DNA of 8,273 bases from CAZBWE01 sp964495465 (GCA_964495465.1 CAZBWE010000090.1:1-8273), one strand, 5' to 3'. Counted from the stretch's first letter, positions 1 to 5,444 are shown. A program made the numbers and translations. The notes: generated from the letters alone by a model not told the origin.

Positions 1-6
1 ATTTAA

Positions 7-34
7 GATTTCAAATTTGAGATTTCAGATTTAA
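7..34. repeat. AT-rich tandem heptamer repeat, copy 1
   Basis: Four consecutive 7-bp units are visible: GATTTCA, AATTTGA, GATTTCA, GATTTAA. Read as two 14-mers they differ at two positions. The array ends just before the stop codon of the small minus-strand reading frame at 37-303. Related heptamers occur at 236-266 and 2736-2770. No function can be assigned. Confidence 0.7.
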
Positions 35-36
35 AA

Positions 37-303
37 TCATTCTTCCTCATCAGGGTAATCCTGCGGTCTTGCTTTTCGTATAGTTTCTTCGAGCTGTCTT
101 TCAAATGCTTCCCTGCTTTTATTGCCCTGATAAACAATGCGGACCTGGTCGTTTAAATGCCGCTGGCCCCTGATGTCACTGTTCTGCAAATCATTCGCCC
201 AGCCGCGTATTTGACGTGAGCAGGATTCCGCAAGGGATTTGAGATTTGATATCTCAGATTTGAGATGAGCGGCTTTGGGAAACCTTTCCGTAAAAATCAG
301 CAT
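37..303 (-). CDS. Possible small hypothetical protein or gene remnant (88 aa)
   Basis: I do not recognise this protein. Starting at the ATG at 303 it would be 88 residues, with a charged, probably helical C-terminal half rich in Arg, Gln and Glu and an acidic tail ending DEEE. The frame stays open upstream to 399, but those extra residues come from the hairpin repeats at 328-402 and are very unlikely to be coding. The segment KSEISNLKS lies inside a GATTTGA heptamer repeat (236-266), so repeat DNA also interrupts the frame. No ribosome binding site is visible before 303. It may be the 3' end of an older gene whose 5' part was replaced by repeats, a genuine small gene, or a chance frame. The composition of the last 60 residues looks more protein-like than the rest. 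Confidence 0.3.
   Translation of the reverse strand: MLIFTERFPKAAHLKSEISNLKSLAESCSRQIRGWANDLQNSDIRGQRHLNDQVRIVYQGNKSREAFERQLEETIRKARPQDYPDEEE
236..266. repeat. AT-rich heptamer repeat, copy 2
   Basis: GATTTGA occurs at 236-242, 243-249 and 257-263. The intervening unit TATCTCA resembles an inverted copy. Same style as the arrays at 7-34 and 2736-2770. It lies inside the possible small gene on the minus strand, where it reads as an ISNLKS-like peptide. Confidence 0.65.
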
Positions 304-327
304 AGAGCGTGTTTCGCCACAGGAGCC

Positions 328-538
328 GCGAGCGGCAATAAGAATACCCCCCGTCGCAAGCAACGGGGCTAAACGATAAGGAAATCCCTTGCAGTGCAAG
401 GGGCTAAAAACCCGCCGTGAAACGGCGGGCTAAATATTAGATTGCTTCGCTTCGCTCGCAATGACCCCTGCGAGCGGCAATAAGAATACCCTCGTCGCAA
501 GCAACGGGGCTAAACAACCCCTGCCGCAAGCGGCAGGG
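328..538. repeat. Cluster of short hairpin repeats, most followed by GGCTAAA
   Basis: A direct repeat of 46-47 bp occurs at 328-374 and 470-515; each copy starts GCGAGCGGCAATAAGAATACC and ends in a CCCCGT/ACGGGG-type hairpin followed by CTAAAC. Between and after them are more perfect hairpins: CCCTTGC/GCAAGGG (386-402, 3-nt loop), CCCGCCGT/ACGGCGGG (411-429, 3-nt loop) and CCCTGCCG/CGGCAGGG (519-538, 4-nt loop). Most hairpins are followed by GGCTAAA, or GGATAAA for the last. The stems differ in sequence while the flanking motif is kept, as expected for a mobile or structurally selected repeat family. No gene is apparent; frames crossing it are repeat-derived. Confidence 0.75.
441..465. repeat. 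Short interspersed repeat (ATTGC...GCAAT type)
   Basis: ATTGC at 441-445 and GCAAT at 458-462 flank two TTCGCT-like direct units. To my knowledge this string, read in reverse as an RHCERSEAI-like peptide, recurs as an intergenic repeat in many bacterial genomes and is often miscalled as coding. It sits between the two copies of the 46-47 bp repeat. Confidence 0.5.
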
Positions 539-609
539 ATAAACGAATCCATAGATGGCAGAAGCACAGAAAAAAAATAAGTAATCATAGATAAATTGCC
601 GAATAATGA

Positions 610-638
610 TTGACAGATGGTTTGCAGCTTTGTATAAT
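610..638 (+). promoter_or_regulatory. Consensus sigma70-type promoter for the ilv cluster
   Basis: TTGACA at 610-615 and TATAAT at 633-638 are both perfect consensus hexamers with an ideal 17-nt spacer, in an AT-rich stretch. Transcription should start near 644-646, giving an ilvB leader of about 255 nt. No other plus-strand gene lies between here and ilvB at 902, so this is the likely main promoter of ilvB-ilvN. Full consensus suggests high intrinsic strength, which would normally need a repressor or leader-based control. Confidence 0.72.
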
Positions 639-644
639 TTCAAT

Positions 645-670
645 GTATTTGTATGAAAACATACAAATAC
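645..670. promoter_or_regulatory. Perfect palindrome at the predicted ilvB transcription start
   Basis: The 10-bp arms GTATTTGTAT (645-654) and ATACAAATAC (661-670) are perfect inverted repeats with a 6-nt AT-rich centre. The left arm begins where the consensus promoter should start transcription. This fits a dimeric repressor operator covering +1, or a stable 5' hairpin on the mRNA. No U-run follows, so it is not an intrinsic terminator. The regulator is unknown. Confidence 0.5.
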
Positions 671-834
671 GACCCTGAGACGCCCGCTTGTTGCGGGGGT
701 TACGGGATTATGGCAGGGTCGAAATCTTTGAGCTGATTGGCCGTTTTTTCAGCAGAAAAGCGGCTTGCCTCTCGAAGCTGACCTGAAGAGCCATAGTTGG
801 CCCCCCTTCTTGCTTTCGCAAGAAAGCAGGGGGG
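671..834 (+). promoter_or_regulatory. Structured ilvB leader with three hairpins
   Basis: Three foldable elements lie in the predicted untranslated leader. At 671-720 GACCCTG pairs with CAGGGTC and encloses an inner CCCGC/GCGGG hairpin (683-697). At 740-764 GCCG and TTTT pair with AAAA and CGGC, with one bulged G. At 801-834 CCCCCC and TTCTTGC pair with GCAAGAA and GGGGGG with a 4-nt bulge. None is followed by a clear U-run, so classical terminator-type attenuation is not evident. Some may be repeat copies like those upstream rather than evolved regulators. Confidence 0.4.
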
Positions 835-852
835 TTCCGGAATAACGAATTT

Positions 853-873
853 GCACGGCCAAGATGGTCGTGC
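853..873. repeat. Hairpin repeat around a GGCCAAGATGG core
   Basis: GCACGGCCA (853-861) and TGGTCGTGC (865-873) form a 9-bp stem with one G-T pair and a 3-nt loop. From memory, close relatives of this string, translating as GQDGRAT-like peptides, recur in intergenic DNA of some environmental genomes. It lies just upstream of the ilvB ribosome binding site and contains the ATG of a possible 11-codon upstream frame. Confidence 0.5.
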
Positions 874-886
874 TACGATGTTTATC

Positions 887-894
887 AGGAAAGG
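887..894 (+). promoter_or_regulatory. Ribosome binding site fixing the ilvB start
   Basis: AGGAAAGG ends 7 nt before the ATG at 902. The other in-frame candidates, TTG at 797, ATG at 878 and ATG at 1016, have no comparable purine-rich site, so 902 is the best-supported start. Confidence 0.65.
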
Positions 895-901
895 TGTAAA
901 A

Positions 902-2734
902 ATGAAGTCAAAGTCTCGTCCTTCGGCCAAACCGGCTGACCAATCCGCCTTCGCTAAAGCTACGGCGGACAAGTCCACAATCAAGGCAGGTGCTCACCCC
1001 GTTAGAAATTCTACAATGCCCAATCCTAATACATCGGGACAAAAAGGGAAGATTTCTAACGGGGCTCAAATAATTGTCGATATGCTGATTGAACAGGGTG
1101 TCGATACGATGTTCGGCTACACCGGCGGTGTGGTCCTGCCTTTGTTCGACCGGCTGTATGATGCGCCGATTCGCTTCATCGTTCCGCGGCACGAGCAAGG
1201 CGGCTGCCATATGGCTGATGCCTACGCACGTGCAAGCGGTAAAGTTGGCGTCATTTTGGCAACCAGCGGTCCCGGCGCCTGTAATCTGGTAACCGGCCTT
1301 GCTACTGCGATGATGGACTCGGTCCCGATGGTCGCATTGACAGGACAGGTTCGCACAGAGCTTATCGGTAATGACGCATTTCAGGAAGCGGATACTACCG
1401 GTATCACGCGCCCGGTTACGAAATACAACTGCATTGTCAAGGACGTAAAAGACCTTGCCCGAACTATTAAAGAGGCGTTTTACATTGCTTCGACCGGCCG
1501 GCCCGGACCGGTGCTGGTTGACATCCCTGTTGATATCGCTGTCAGCAAGTGCAATCTTGACGGCCCGGTGGAGATGGAGCTGCCCGGCTATCGCTCGCAA
1601 CCAAAAGGAAACGCCAGACAGATATCGAAAGCTGCGGAGGCGATAAATAAATCTGCCCAGCCGGTCCTTTATGTCGGCGGTGGGATTATCAGCTCAAACG
1701 CCTCAGAAGAATTGAGACAATTAGCCAAAAAAGCGCACCTGCCTGTTACGATGACGCTTTTGGGGCTGGGCAGCTTTGACCAGAGATTGCCTGAATCGCT
1801 GGATATGCTCGGTATGCATGGCACTGCCTATGCCAATTATGCCGTCCAGCAGTGCGATTTGCTGATAGCGGTCGGCGCCCGGTTCGATGACAGGGTTACC
1901 GGTAAACTGGCAACTTTTGCTCCGAATGCGAAGATTATCCATATTGATATTGACCCAGCGAGTATCTCGAAGAACGTCCACGTTGATATCCCCATTGTGG
2001 GCGACGCAAAAGAGATACTCGTTGAGCTTATAAAAGAAGTCGAATTCAAAGAGAGAAAAAAGTGGTTCGCTAAAGTTGCTGAATGGAAGAAAAAATTTGA
2101 GCTGCGTTACGACCAGCAGGCATCGTCAATCAAACCTCAGTATGTTATTGACGAGATTTGTCGGCAGACCAAAAACGAAGCGATTATTACGACCGGCGTC
2201 GGACAAAATCAGATGTGGGCGGCCCAATTTTATAAATTCATCAGGCCCAGACAGTTTATAAGCTCCGGCGGACTTGGGACGATGGGCTTCGGCCTGCCGG
2301 CCGCCATAGGCGCTCAGATAGCCAGGCCGGACGCGACCGTTATTGATATCGACGGCGACCACAGCTTTAATATGACGATGACGGAACTTGCAACGGCAGT
2401 CGAGCATAATCTGCCGATAAAGGTCTGCATTTTGAATAACGGGTATATGGGAATGGTTCGGCAGTGGCAGGAGCTTTTCTATAATAAGCGTTACTCGAAA
2501 AGCTACCTGGCCAATCCCGACTATGCAGCCGTTGCAAAAGCGATGGGTGCGGTCGGAGAAACAGTTGATAAAAAGGCCGACGTCCCAAAGGTTATCAGGT
2601 CAATGCTTGCGGAAAAGAAGCCCTGCGTCGTTGATTTTAGGGTCGAAAAAGAAGAAAATGTCTGGCCGATGGTTCCAGCCGGTAAGAGTATAGACGAAAT
2701 GAACGGGCTTGACATACTGGAAAGTATGGCGTAG
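902..2734 (+). CDS. ilvB: Acetolactate synthase, large catalytic subunit
   Basis: This is the thiamine diphosphate enzyme that condenses two pyruvates to acetolactate, or pyruvate with 2-oxobutyrate to acetohydroxybutyrate, in the cytoplasm. From the ATG at 902 it has 610 residues, longer than the usual 560-590. The N-terminal TPP-binding domain starts near residue 54 (GAQIIVDML) and carries the catalytic Glu98 in PRHEQGG. The central FAD-type domain includes GMHGTAYANYAVQQCD and GARFDDRVTG. The C-terminal TPP/Mg domain has DGDHSFNMT (Asp484 to Thr492) ending in Asn512-Asn513; His487 stands where most relatives have Gly or Ala. Residues 1-53 have no counterpart in the family and are encoded largely by two repeat elements (944-969 and 997-1064). 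A start at ATG 1016 would give 572 residues, nearer the norm, but lacks a ribosome binding site. ilvN follows after 38 nt. Confidence 0.95.
   Translation: MKSKSRPSAKPADQSAFAKATADKSTIKAGAHPVRNSTMPNPNTSGQKGKISNGAQIIVDMLIEQGVDTMFGYTGGVVLPLFDRLYDAPIRFIVPRHEQGGCHMADAYARASGKVGVILATSGPGACNLVTGLATAMMDSVPMVALTGQVRTELIGNDAFQEADTTGITRPVTKYNCIVKDVKDLARTIKEAFYIASTGRPGPVLVDIPVDIAVSKCNLDGPVEMELPGYRSQPKGNARQISKAAEAINKSAQPVLYVGGGIISSNASEELRQLAKKAHLPVTMTLLGLGSFDQRLPESLDMLGMHGTAYANYAVQQCDLLIAVGARFDDRVTGKLATFAPNAKIIHIDIDPASISKNVHVDIPIVGDAKEILVELIKEVEFKERKKWFAKVAEWKKKFELRYDQQASSIKPQYVIDEICRQTKNEAIITTGVGQNQMWAAQFYKFIRPRQFISSGGLGTMGFGLPAAIGAQIARPDATVIDIDGDHSFNMTMTELATAVEHNLPIKVCILNNGYMGMVRQWQELFYNKRYSKSYLANPDYAAVAKAMGAVGETVDKKADVPKVIRSMLAEKKPCVVDFRVEKEENVWPMVPAGKSIDEMNGLDILESMA
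944..969. repeat. Interspersed repeat inside the ilvB 5' coding region
   Basis: TCCGCC (944-949) and GGCGGA (964-969) flank a GCTAAAGC core. Translated it gives the SAFAKATADKS-like segment of IlvB, and in reverse RRSFSEGG-like; I recognise both as recurrent repeat-derived peptides in environmental genomes. It lies wholly inside the N-terminal extension that precedes the conserved enzyme. Confidence 0.6.
997..1064. repeat. 68-bp element with 13-bp terminal inverted repeats in ilvB
   Basis: CCCCGTTAGAAAT (997-1009) and ATTTCTAACGGGG (1052-1064) are perfect inverted repeats separated by 42 nt. The element encodes IlvB residues from about His32 to Gly54 (in the 610-residue form), and its right end touches the first conserved residues of the enzyme. 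It has the shape of a non-autonomous miniature element or intergenic repeat that became coding. No target-site duplication is evident. Confidence 0.7.
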
Positions 2735-2735
2735 A

Positions 2736-2770
2736 AAATTTAGAATTGAGAATTTAGAACTGAGAACTAT
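2736..2770. repeat. AT-rich heptamer repeat, copy 3, filling the ilvB-ilvN spacer
   Basis: Five 7-bp units fill almost all of the 38-nt spacer: AAATTTA, GAATTGA, GAATTTA, GAACTGA, GAACTAT. The consensus GAATTGA differs by one base from the GATTTGA units at 236-266. The array leaves no strong ribosome binding site before ilvN; only GAGAACT-like purines are present. Confidence 0.7.
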
Positions 2771-2772
2771 AA

Positions 2773-3261
2773 ATGAAACATATAATAAGTGCATTGGTTG
2801 AAAATAAACCCGGCGTTCTGGCTCATGTTGCAGGGATGTTTGCAGCAAGGGCTTTCAATATTGATTCACTCGCTGTCGGCCGAACGGAAGACCCGAAGCT
2901 AAGCCGAATGACCATAGTCGTCATCGGAGATGACAAAGTCGTAGAGCAGGTCCGTAAACAATTAGCCAGGATTGTTCCCGTCGTTAAGGTTCAGGATTTT
3001 GTCGGCCAGCCGATTGTAGCACGCGATTTGATGCTGATAACCATATCAGCGCCGCCGGAGAAAAGGCCGGAAATAATACCTTTGATAGAGATGTTCAGGG
3101 GTAAAGTTGTGGATATCGCCCAGAAGTCGCTTACGGTGGAAATCAGCGGCCCCGAGGCAAAGATAGAGGCCTTTATCAATGTCTGCAAGCCTTATGGCAT
3201 AAAAAACGTAGCCAGAACCGGAACTATAGCTATGCCCCGACAGGCGAAAATTGAGCCGTGA
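2773..3261 (+). CDS. ilvN: Acetolactate synthase, small regulatory subunit
   Basis: This 162-residue protein (E. coli IlvH has 163) binds the IlvB catalytic subunit, raises its activity and confers end-product inhibition. The N-terminal ACT domain (residues about 1-75) starts MKHIISALVENKPGVL and includes FNIDSLAVG and LSRMTIVV. Asn11, Gly14 and Asn29 are present; the equivalent residues in E. coli IlvH are those whose mutation relieves valine inhibition, so feedback by valine is expected here (inference). The C-terminal ACT-like domain (about 80-162) contains FRGKVVDI and ends NVARTGTIAM. It lies 38 nt after ilvB with a repeat-filled spacer and a weak ribosome binding site, so its translation may depend on ribosomes arriving from ilvB. 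The symbol ilvN is used for the gene paired with ilvB; some genomes call it ilvH. Confidence 0.94.
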   Translation: MKHIISALVENKPGVLAHVAGMFAARAFNIDSLAVGRTEDPKLSRMTIVVIGDDKVVEQVRKQLARIVPVVKVQDFVGQPIVARDLMLITISAPPEKRPEIIPLIEMFRGKVVDIAQKSLTVEISGPEAKIEAFINVCKPYGIKNVARTGTIAMPRQAKIEP

Positions 3262-3323
3262 ACGAGTATATCAGCATCAGCGTGTTCACATCTACCTGAT
3301 TATTTATTCAAAATGCTTAGTTC

Positions 3324-3352
3324 TTTGCATTACAGGGAACTTTTTATATAAT
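3324..3352 (+). promoter_or_regulatory. Candidate internal promoter for ilvC
   Basis: TTTGCA at 3324-3329 (four of six matches to TTGACA) and a perfect TATAAT at 3347-3352 are separated by 17 nt. Transcription would start near 3359, about 205 nt before ilvC. The long spacer and its own strong ribosome binding site fit independent expression of ilvC and the following lipoprotein gene. Confidence 0.45.
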
Positions 3353-3450
3353 GCAAGTCTTGCGTTTTTGGCTGAGAAAAGCAGAAACCAAAATCAGCAT
3401 GTCGTGTCTAAAGATAGTATAGTAGTCAGTCGCATGTGATTTAAGGCCTT

Positions 3451-3519
3451 GTCATTCCGCACTTGATGCGGAATCCAGAGCAATAGCGTCTTTGGATTCC
3501 TGCTTTCGCAGGAATGGCA
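3451..3519. repeat. Double-hairpin interspersed repeat
   Basis: ATTCCGCA/TGCGGAAT (3454-3474, 5-nt loop) and ATTCCTGC/GCAGGAAT (3496-3515, 4-nt loop) are perfect 8-bp hairpins. GGAATCCA at 3470-3477 can alternatively pair with TGGATTCC at 3493-3500. From established experience this GTCATTCC...GGAATCC...GGATTCC...GGAATGG pattern (peptide shadow WIPAFAGM) is a widespread intergenic repeat in many bacterial phyla. Here it lies between the candidate promoter and ilvC, so it would be in the ilvC leader. Confidence 0.75.
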
Positions 3520-3563
3520 ACCATCATTAACTGAGACAGACTAATAGAAAGGAGTAAATAGCT

Positions 3564-4568
3564 ATGGCGGCTAAAATTTTCTATGAAAAGGACGCACCAA
3601 TTGATGCGTTAAAAGGCAAAAAAGTGGCGGTTATCGGCTATGGCAGCCAGGGTCACGCCCACAGTTTAAATTTGCGTGATAGCGGAATTACAGTGGCAGT
3701 ATCTGATCTTCAGGACACTGATAACTATACGCTCGCCCAAAAACATGGTTTTAAGCCAACCGATATCAAGGCGGCTATAAATGGCGCAACATTGATTATC
3801 GTAACGGTTCCCGATGAAATCCAGGCAAAGGTATATTCCGAGCAGATTGGGCCTAATCTTGTTGCTGGCCAGACGCTCGGTTTTTGTCACGGCTTTAATA
3901 TTCACTTCAAATATATTGTGCCGCCGAAGGATGTTAACGTCGTGATGATAGCTCCAAAAGGCCCCGGACATCTGGTTCGCAGCGAGTTTGAAAAAGGCGG
4001 CGGCGTGCCCTGTCTCGTAGCCGTCCATCAGGATGCGACCGGCGATGCCCAGGCAATTGCCCTTGCCTGGGCAAATGGTGTCGGCGGAGCCCGGGCAGGT
4101 GTTATCGAAACCACATACAAAGAGGAAACAGAAACTGATTTGTTCGGCGAGCAGTGCGTTCTCTGTGGCGGCCTTACCTCGCTGATTAAAGCCGGCTTTG
4201 AAACTTTGGTGGAAGCAGGATATCAGCCGGAGATTGCATATTTCGAATGTATGCACGAGGTAAAACTGATAGTTGACCTTTTGTATCAGGGCGGGATGAG
4301 CTATATGAGATACAGCATATCCAACACAGCCGAATACGGCGACCTGACCCGCGGGCGGAGAATTATACCCGAAAAAACCAAGCATGAAATGAAAAAAATA
4401 CTATCGGAGATTACGTCCGGCGAATTTGCCAAAGAATGGGTAAACGAATACCAGACAGGACTTAAGAATTTCAAGCAGCTTTACGAAAAAGACTACAACT
4501 GCCAGCTTGAGGAAGTCGGCCGAAAATTACGTAAGATGATGAAGTGGATAGACACAAAGGAAGTTTAA
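3564..4568 (+). CDS. ilvC: Ketol-acid reductoisomerase, class I (short form)
   Basis: It converts acetolactate or acetohydroxybutyrate to the dihydroxyacid by Mg-dependent alkyl migration and reduction with a nicotinamide cofactor. Its 334 residues match the short class I family. The N-terminal Rossmann domain has GYGSQG at 25-30. The knotted C-terminal domain supplies the catalytic and metal residues His109, Lys132, Asp192, Glu196, Glu228, Glu232 and Ser253 (SNTAEYG). The loop after the second beta strand, residues 47-55 (SDLQDTDNY), lacks the Arg and paired Ser that usually hold the NADPH phosphate and is acidic instead, suggesting altered cofactor preference (inference). The ribosome binding site AAAGGAG ends 9 nt before the ATG. 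The next gene starts one base after the stop. ilvC has its own candidate promoter and is 302 nt from ilvN. Confidence 0.96.
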   Translation: MAAKIFYEKDAPIDALKGKKVAVIGYGSQGHAHSLNLRDSGITVAVSDLQDTDNYTLAQKHGFKPTDIKAAINGATLIIVTVPDEIQAKVYSEQIGPNLVAGQTLGFCHGFNIHFKYIVPPKDVNVVMIAPKGPGHLVRSEFEKGGGVPCLVAVHQDATGDAQAIALAWANGVGGARAGVIETTYKEETETDLFGEQCVLCGGLTSLIKAGFETLVEAGYQPEIAYFECMHEVKLIVDLLYQGGMSYMRYSISNTAEYGDLTRGRRIIPEKTKHEMKKILSEITSGEFAKEWVNEYQTGLKNFKQLYEKDYNCQLEEVGRKLRKMMKWIDTKEV

Positions 4569-4569
4569 A

Positions 4570-5385
4570 ATGAAAAGAGGTAAATGCAAGACCAGAAAAA
4601 GTAAAATTTCGAACTTTAAATTATGGTTTTTCGTTTTTAGTTTTCAAATTCTGATTATTGTGGGCTTTTGCGGCTGTTCCACAGTCGCATCGCCGTATTT
4701 CGTATCTAAACAGAAGGAGCCCACCTATGACCCAAATCTTTCCGACACTTACAATAAGATAATACTAACACAAAGCGGCGCTCTAAATGTAATACCCGTC
4801 ATTCACAAGTTCGAATCGGAGCTGCTCAGCCAGAGCAGAAGTGTTGTAGCTTCTTCCGGACAGGGCAAAGAAGGCTATAAGACGTGGTTTAATATGGTCG
4901 CCTTCGACGAACAAAAACTGACTGCAAAACGAAAGTATTTCTTTTTAGTGGATGAAAAAGTCAGGCGCGTGCCCGGCAAAAGGTTTCTTGGTGAGCCAAA
5001 ACAGGGCCTTATGTTTGACAGCCAAATGGTACTGGAGACAGAACCGCTTAATAAGGTCTATGAATCCGATAATTCAAGGCAAATCGCAATACTAAAACAG
5101 GTGTTAAAAAACCTCCGCAGGGACATAGATGAGCTTGGTGAGGGCATAAACGAACTCGCATCGGATAACAAAAACCTTGCTATTTCGGGACTGCTTGTCA
5201 ACCAGGTATTTGGAACTGTTTTTTACACGTTGGATAATTCGCCGGCACAGGCAACAATGCTCAGCGAGGGAAATGGAGTTGAGTTCAGCCACTCCAGCTT
5301 CGGTTCAGGCAAAATACAGATGCTCGCGGAAAAAGACACTGTTGCGGTCAAAATAAGGTTAGGCGCATTTATAAATATGCCCTAA
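4570..5385 (+). CDS. Uncharacterised lipoprotein coupled to ilvC
   Basis: I do not recognise this 271-residue protein. The N-terminus is strongly basic, followed by a hydrophobic segment at about 18-35 and a lipobox-like FCGC ending at Cys36, so a lipid-anchored envelope protein is likely; the Phe at -3 makes the lipobox imperfect. The mature part has a beta-rich-looking middle (about 105-165), a probable coiled coil at about 168-205 (ILKQVLKNLRRDIDELG) and a Gly/Ser-rich end. The ATG lies one base after the ilvC stop and its ribosome binding site AAGGAAG (4557-4563) is inside the last ilvC codons, which implies co-transcription and probable translational coupling. No obvious tie to amino-acid synthesis is visible; the link may be positional. 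The start region reading KISNFKL resembles a heptamer-repeat shadow. No terminator is visible in the 65 nt after it. Confidence 0.85.
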   Translation: MKRGKCKTRKSKISNFKLWFFVFSFQILIIVGFCGCSTVASPYFVSKQKEPTYDPNLSDTYNKIILTQSGALNVIPVIHKFESELLSQSRSVVASSGQGKEGYKTWFNMVAFDEQKLTAKRKYFFLVDEKVRRVPGKRFLGEPKQGLMFDSQMVLETEPLNKVYESDNSRQIAILKQVLKNLRRDIDELGEGINELASDNKNLAISGLLVNQVFGTVFYTLDNSPAQATMLSEGNGVEFSHSSFGSGKIQMLAEKDTVAVKIRLGAFINMP

Positions 5386-5444
5386 AGGCAACAACTGTGA
5401 TTGACTGCCGAAGAAGCAAAAAGCGACTGTGGTAAATAATCAAT

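Larger units (their letters stand above)
3262..3563 (+). other. ilvN-ilvC spacer, 302 nt, no gene recognised
   Basis: The spacer holds a promoter candidate (3324-3352), a double-hairpin repeat (3451-3519) and the ilvC ribosome binding site. A frame crossing 3251-3439 overlaps the end of ilvN, has no family resemblance and no ribosome binding site, and is not supported as a gene. No intrinsic terminator after ilvN is visible, so read-through into ilvC is possible. Confidence 0.6.

Noticed and set aside
328..538. CRISPR array
   Set aside because: Repeats are hairpins of differing sequence without regular unique spacers, and no cas genes are present.
437..643. Minus-strand frame of 68 codons in the repeat region
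   Set aside because: Its C-terminal part is a translation of the hairpin repeats (GILIAARRGHCERSEAI style) and it overlaps the ilv promoter; no ribosome binding site or family resemblance.
797..901. Longer ilvB beginning at TTG 797
   Set aside because: The added residues come from a leader hairpin (801-834) and the GGCCAAGATGG repeat; ATG 902 has a clear ribosome binding site 7 nt upstream.
645..901. T-box or other riboswitch in the ilvB leader
   Set aside because: No T-box consensus (TGGNACCGCG-like), specifier-loop architecture or terminator with U-run was found; the hairpins are simpler.
908..1600. Long minus-strand frame opposite ilvB (230 codons)
   Set aside because: It is antisense to strongly conserved ilvB sequence and has no recognisable domain; a shadow frame.
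3666..4385. Long minus-strand frame opposite ilvC (239 codons)
   Set aside because: It mirrors conserved ilvC codons and has no family features; a shadow frame.
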